Source: an uncultured Streptococcus sp. (lineage in GTDB: Bacteria > Bacillota > Bacilli > Lactobacillales > Aerococcaceae). Taken from it: a stretch of 9,772 nucleotides of DNA. The stretch is taken from NCBI GenBank assembly GCA_916050055.1, contig CAJZJY010000036.1:1-9772 (forward strand). The letters are read 5' to 3'. The position numbers were made by a program, and so were the translations under genes. The notes beneath the pieces were generated by a model. It saw nothing but the letters and a program-made list of their open reading frames with translations. It was not told the origin of the DNA and ran no database searches. Numbering within the stretch: the first letter of the stretch is position 1; each line of letters opens with the position of its first letter. This document shows positions 7,171-9,772 of the stretch, one piece after another.

Positions 7171-8007
7171 TTGAATCGTGATATAAATTCTTGTAGCGTT
7201 TGAACCTTCAGGAATCGTTAGTTCAACACCACCAACAGTAATTGTACCTAATGGAGTATATCCAAAGTCCATACGAATCGTTGTTGTTCCTTCAGGAATC
7301 GAACCAGTCACTGTTTGATTTGTTGCTGGAACGCCGTCTGCCACCACTTTACCATCTGCTGAAATTTGTGCCCATAAAGCATTTCTTGCTTCATTTAACA
7401 CTTTCACGTCTAATGGGAATTTACTTACATTCGCAATATAGTACAATGCATTTCCGTTCGCATATGAATAAGTAACACTTGTCACTTCTGGAGCTGCAGT
7501 TGTCGTTGTAGCAACAGTCGTTTCTGCTGCAACAGCTGTTTGTGTTGTAGCTTGAGTCGTTACAGGATTATTGCGTTGTGCACGGTTACTAAATACGGCT
7601 TGTCCAATTGCAAAAATAATCGCTACGATGAACATTCCCAATAAAATTGTTGGGAAGTAATTTTTTAAAGTTGCTGATACTGAAGACCATTTACTCTTGT
7701 TTTTATTTAAACGTGAACGATTACTTGAAGAAGTCGTATAAGTTGCCTGTGGAGTTGTCTTCACAACAGCTTGTGGAATTTCAGATGCATGCTCTTCTAA
7801 TAAAGCCGCTCCATCTAATCCAACTGTGTCAGCAATTTGTTTGATGAACGCGCGTGTATAAAACGCACCTGGCATCAAGTCGAAGTCATTATCTTCAATT
7901 GCGATTAAATAACGTTTTTGAATTTTTGTAATTTGTTGCAAGTCATCAAGAGTGTAGCCTTTTAATTGCCTTGCACTTTTTAAAATTTCTCCGATTGTTT
8001 GTGTCAT
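7168..8007 (-). CDS. rodZ: RodZ-like helix-turn-helix membrane protein (YmfM family)
   Basis: Bitopic membrane protein of 279 residues that in relatives links the cytoskeleton or elongation machinery to the wall. Residues 5-70 are an HTH_25 (Xre-like) domain (IGEILKSARQLKGYTLDDLQQIT...YLIAIEDNDFD). A basic, Ser/Asn/Lys-rich stretch follows (90-115), then one membrane segment near 117-139. Next is an extracellular Thr/Ala-rich linker (about 147-177) and a C-terminal beta-rich domain of the RodZ/DUF4115 type (178-279). The helix-turn-helix in RodZ serves protein contact rather than DNA binding, so annotation as a transcription factor would be misleading. The start is ATG 8007 with a weak GGTGA site. 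A promoter lies about 33 bases upstream; pgsA follows, coupled through the overlapping ribosome site. In Bacillus and many relatives YmfF/YmfH-type peptidases precede this gene; here comG does. Confidence 0.88.
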   Translation of the reverse strand: MTQTIGEILKSARQLKGYTLDDLQQITKIQKRYLIAIEDNDFDLMPGAFYTRAFIKQIADTVGLDGAALLEEHASEIPQAVVKTTPQATYTTSSSNRSRLNKNKSKWSSVSATLKNYFPTILLGMFIVAIIFAIGQAVFSNRAQRNNPVTTQATTQTAVAAETTVATTTTAAPEVTSVTYSYANGNALYYIANVSKFPLDVKVLNEARNALWAQISADGKVVADGVPATNQTVTGSIPEGTTTIRMDFGYTPLGTITVGGVELTIPEGSNATRIYITIQ

Positions 8008-8039
8008 TATTTCACCATCTTTTCATTTTCTCATTGAAA

Positions 8040-8048
8040 AGTATACCA
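8040..8048 (-). promoter_or_regulatory. Extended -10 promoter of rodZ-pgsA
   Basis: TATACT at 8040-8045 is preceded directly by TGG (8046-8048), an extended -10. The -35 position holds a T-rich run without a good TTGACA match. The transcription start is expected near 8033, about 26 bases before ATG 8007. This separates rodZ-pgsA from comG at the promoter level, although no strong terminator lies between them. Confidence 0.6.
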
Positions 8049-8097
8049 TATCTTGAAAATGAAAAAAACAAAAAGAAGTCGCTATGTAGTGTTTAGC

Positions 8098-8448
8098 CTA
8101 TTTTACAAACTGAATATATAGTGTATCTTCCTTCGAATGACCATTTGGAAGGTGCGCCTTTAGGGTAAATTGATGTGCTTTCTCATTCCACTCTACGCTC
8201 ACCGTTCCACTAGAAAACTGAATGCTATCGGGAAAAGTCATCTCATCCCCATTAAAAGAAATCTTTTGCCGCAGTATCTGACTTGTCATCTCTAGCAATA
8301 TATCCATTCGGTACCCATCTTCCAGAAGGCGATATTCAAGAGTGTTGTGGGCATGGATTTTTAGTAGCGCGATAATAAGGAAACTGGCAATAGCAAGTAA
8401 CGCCAGAAACTGAAATAGTAGCGTTCCTTTTCTTTTAGGGTTTGTCAT
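8098..8448 (-). CDS. comGG: Competence minor pseudopilin ComGG
   Basis: Last gene of the comG operon, 116 residues. It has a short basic N terminus (MTNPKRKG) followed by a hydrophobic helix (9-29), the layout of a type IV pilin-like protein. The likely prepilin cleavage is after Gly 8. Position +5 of the mature chain is Gln 13 instead of the usual Glu, as also seen in some ComGG and GspK-type tip subunits. The C-terminal region (60-116) is beta-rich and has no motif I recognise. Identity rests mostly on position after comGF and on size and architecture, because ComGG proteins diverge strongly. ATG 8448 overlaps the comGF end by 14 bases; AAAGGA lies about eight bases upstream. It would act at the membrane or pseudopilus tip in DNA uptake. 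Confidence 0.75.
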   Translation of the reverse strand: MTNPKRKGTLLFQFLALLAIASFLIIALLKIHAHNTLEYRLLEDGYRMDILLEMTSQILRQKISFNGDEMTFPDSIQFSSGTVSVEWNEKAHQFTLKAHLPNGHSKEDTLYIQFVK

Positions 8449-8947
8449 TTTTCTTTTCCTTTACTTCTTTCACTTTGACATAAATGACTCGATTCTTTGG
8501 CGCGAAATTTAAGCGAAAAGTACTTCCTTGGTTGAGCGTTGTCGAAATCAGTAACCTGCTCCCGTTTCTTTTGATAGATAGCCTTCGAATGCCATAAAGA
8601 AATGGTTGGTGTCCTCCACTTCCTCCTGCTCCTTTATAAATCTTCCCGCCATCTTTCCAACTAGAAACGAGTGTAATCACTTCTGTTTTCTCAGATGTCA
8701 TATTTTCAAAATGTGCGGTATAAGGATCATAGCCATTTAACGATGTCAGCCTAAAGCCAGCATAATTAAAATTCATTTGCTGAACGGCGACATGCCATTT
8801 AATATCGTCAGGAACATTGAGCCGGTCCTTGATTTTTAGAAACGCCGTAGAAAGTCCCATAAACGCTACTAAACTAATCGAGATAATCACGAGAGCAATT
8901 AGGTGTTCAATGAGTAGAAATCCGGACTTTTTTCTCGGTAATCGCAT
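8435..8947 (-). CDS. comGF: Competence pseudopilin-like protein ComGF
   Basis: Component of the competence pseudopilus used for DNA uptake. With start ATG 8947 it has 170 residues. The N terminus RLPRKKSG|FLLIE is a classical prepilin signal: cleavage after Gly 9, Phe at +1, Glu at +5, then a hydrophobic helix (10-32). The GGHQPFLYGIRRLSI block near 117-131 is characteristic of the ComGF family. The frame can start seven codons earlier at ATG 8968, but that ATG has only a poorly spaced GGAG, whereas a perfect AGGAGG lies inside the extension 12 bases before ATG 8947. I prefer the shorter form. It overlaps comGE by 41 bases and comGG by 14. The charged C terminus (KVKEVKEKKNDKP) probably protrudes. 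Family assignment is firm; the start is moderately sure. Confidence 0.86.
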   Translation of the reverse strand: MRLPRKKSGFLLIEHLIALVIISISLVAFMGLSTAFLKIKDRLNVPDDIKWHVAVQQMNFNYAGFRLTSLNGYDPYTAHFENMTSEKTEVITLVSSWKDGGKIYKGAGGSGGHQPFLYGIRRLSIKRNGSRLLISTTLNQGSTFRLNFAPKNRVIYVKVKEVKEKKNDKP

Positions 8948-9272
8948 TGATTTGAAACACCTCCTCATGCTCTCCGCAAGAGACCGTCACCACTGTTGGA
9001 GAGGCTGCTGTATTTACTTTTTCAAATGTCACTTTTTTCATCTTTTGAAACTCTTCGCTTGGCAATTTGTTAACAGCCACAGGATAAGTAGCACTCGCTT
9101 GTAAATCCATTAACTGAGTAGCCGCAGCATCCAAAAAGCAGCCTTTAAGTTGTTGCCTATGATACAGCTGTCCCATCATAAAGCTGATTAAAGACACAAT
9201 AACGGTCAAAACCATCAGACCGATTAAAGCTTCCAGCAATACATACCCTCTACTTTTCGGTAATTTCAACAT
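8907..9272 (-). CDS. comGE: Competence minor pseudopilin ComGE
   Basis: Small pilin-like protein of 121 residues, third of the five comG pilin-type genes seen here. The prepilin signal is KLPKSRG|YVLLE: cleavage after Gly 9, Tyr at +1, Glu at +5 (Glu 14), followed by a membrane helix at about 10-31. Cys 45 and Cys 99 could form a disulfide outside the cell, as in some competence pilins; this is inferred. The start ATG 9272 has GGGGAGG with nine bases to the start. It overlaps comGD by 23 bases and comGF by 41. Assignment as GE depends on order between clear ComGD and ComGF, since the family is poorly conserved. Confidence 0.82.
   Translation of the reverse strand: MLKLPKSRGYVLLEALIGLMVLTVIVSLISFMMGQLYHRQQLKGCFLDAAATQLMDLQASATYPVAVNKLPSEEFQKMKKVTFEKVNTAASPTVVTVSCGEHEEVFQINAITEKKVRISTH
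8958..8965 (-). promoter_or_regulatory. Ribosome binding site deciding the comGF start
   Basis: AGGAGGTG on the minus strand, with 12 bases between GGAGG and ATG 8947. The upstream ATG at 8968 directly abuts this site and so cannot use it. Confidence 0.6.
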
Positions 9273-9678
9273 GATACTTAGCCTCCCCTAATTGAAAAAC
9301 ATAAGTGTACCTGCGATTTCGTCCATCAAAAGTCACGGATGAGAACTGACTAACATTCCCACTATAGGGTTTAAAACCATACGTTTGAACAGAATAACTT
9401 TTCATCGTATCCGGAAAGCGAATCTTCTTATCCAATTCTCTAGCCCCATGACAATTTAATTCAACGATACCACCTGAGACCGTTACAAACGAACCTTGTC
9501 CCGTTGAAATAGCTGTAATCTGCGCCGTATCCATCACCTGCTCAAACTCTCTTAGAAATACTTCTTCCTTCCAATTTACATAGGAATGACTAATCAAAGG
9601 CGGAGTAAGTATCAGTAAGAAGCAAGCAATGGCGAGCGCAATTAAGCATTCAACAAGCGTAAATGCTCTCTTTTTCAT
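9250..9678 (-). CDS. comGD: Competence pseudopilin ComGD
   Basis: Type IV pilin-like minor subunit of 142 residues. The prepilin signal is MKKRA|FTLVE: cleavage after Ala 5, Phe at +1, Glu at +5 (Glu 10), then a hydrophobic helix (6-28). The rest follows the ComGD pattern, with an amphipathic helix containing AQITAIS (51-57) and a C-terminal beta-sheet domain ending in a VEITEK strand. ATG 9678 lies two bases after the comGC stop. I see no Shine-Dalgarno near this start, so translation probably depends on re-initiation by ribosomes ending comGC. It overlaps comGE by 23 bases. The protein should be processed by prepilin peptidase ComC, which is not in the window. Confidence 0.88.
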   Translation of the reverse strand: MKKRAFTLVECLIALAIACFLLILTPPLISHSYVNWKEEVFLREFEQVMDTAQITAISTGQGSFVTVSGGIVELNCHGARELDKKIRFPDTMKSYSVQTYGFKPYSGNVSQFSSVTFDGRNRRYTYVFQLGEAKYHVEITEK

Positions 9679-9680
9679 AA

Positions 9681-9772
9681 TTATTGTTCAGGAGTTTTTT
9701 GACGATTTTCATATGCTTTCTTTTGATCTTCTGTAATATAATCCTTTGCTCTAAGAGTCTGAACATCAGGTA
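9681..9772 (-). CDS. comGC: Competence major pseudopilin ComGC, 3' end only
   Basis: The window cuts this gene; only the last 29 codons and a TAA stop (9681-9683) are present, with the 5' part beyond 9772. The visible C terminus includes DYITEDQKKAYENRQ, which resembles the C-terminal part of streptococcal ComGC (of the type GRITEEQAKAY). ComGC is the main subunit of the competence pilus that captures DNA. The prepilin signal and membrane helix would be upstream and cannot be checked. Position directly before comGD supports the call. Confidence 0.82.
   Translation of the reverse strand, partial: PDVQTLRAKDYITEDQKKAYENRQKTPEQ

Noticed and set aside
7168..8007. DNA-binding transcription regulator, because of the helix-turn-helix domain
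   Set aside because: The single membrane segment, Thr-rich linker, C-terminal domain and pgsA neighbour fit RodZ, whose helix-turn-helix is used for protein contact.
8060..8100. Possible terminator after comGG
   Set aside because: There is a long T-rich run on the minus strand, but the only stem before it (GCTA/TAGC with a 9-base loop) is four base pairs, too weak to call.
9354..9368. CACTATAGGG, identical to the end of a T7 promoter
   Set aside because: Only the last ten bases agree; the upstream part does not match. It lies inside comGD and encodes conserved-frame residues, so it is chance.
1..9772. Mobile element, CRISPR array, toxin-antitoxin pair or defence island
   Set aside because: No direct-repeat arrays, transposase or integrase motifs, or small paired genes were found. 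All coding space is explained by known core and competence genes.

Overview
All twelve genes lie on the minus strand of a moderately AT-rich Gram-positive chromosome segment, so transcription runs from the right edge to the left. Gene content (PepV dipeptidase, MurJ/YtgP-type flippase, RodZ-PgsA-CinA-RecA, a ComG pseudopilin operon), strong GGAGG-type ribosome sites and a CGAAC-N4-GTTC LexA box point to Bacillota, most likely Lactobacillales. A Granulicatella- or Carnobacteriaceae-like source is plausible, but this is impression only; the genus cannot be fixed from the window.

Layout in transcription order. (1) 9772-8098: the 3' part of a competence comG operon, made of the comGC 3' end, comGD, comGE, comGF and comGG. 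Junctions are overlapping or nearly so, as expected for translationally coupled pilin genes. (2) 8045-6523: a promoter with an extended -10, then rodZ and pgsA, coupled through a TAG stop that sits inside the pgsA Shine-Dalgarno, ending in a strong hairpin terminator. (3) 6495-5242: cinA. (4) 5242-4066: recA with its own promoter, a LexA box on the cinA stop codon, and a terminator. (5) 4020-1540: a promoter with an extended -10 next to a 17-bp palindrome, then a flippase gene and rsuA joined by a TAATG overlap, then a terminator. (6) 1518-1: the pepV promoter, pepV and its terminator.

Functionally, the right part couples DNA uptake (ComG pseudopilus) to recombination (CinA, RecA), with cell-shape and phospholipid genes in between. 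The left part holds envelope-precursor export, 16S rRNA modification and dipeptide use. I see no tRNA, rRNA, CRISPR array, insertion sequence or phage gene. No stretch longer than 300 bases lacks a gene.

Three start sites were moved from the longest reading frame: pepV to 1449, the flippase gene to 3960 and comGF to 8947, from promoter and ribosome-site positions. The window looks mainly like well-known core genes. The most interesting signals are regulatory (the palindrome before the flippase gene, the LexA half-site cluster at cinA/recA, the dyad over the recA -10) and the close placement of comG next to rodZ-pgsA-cinA-recA. I found no convincing new system.
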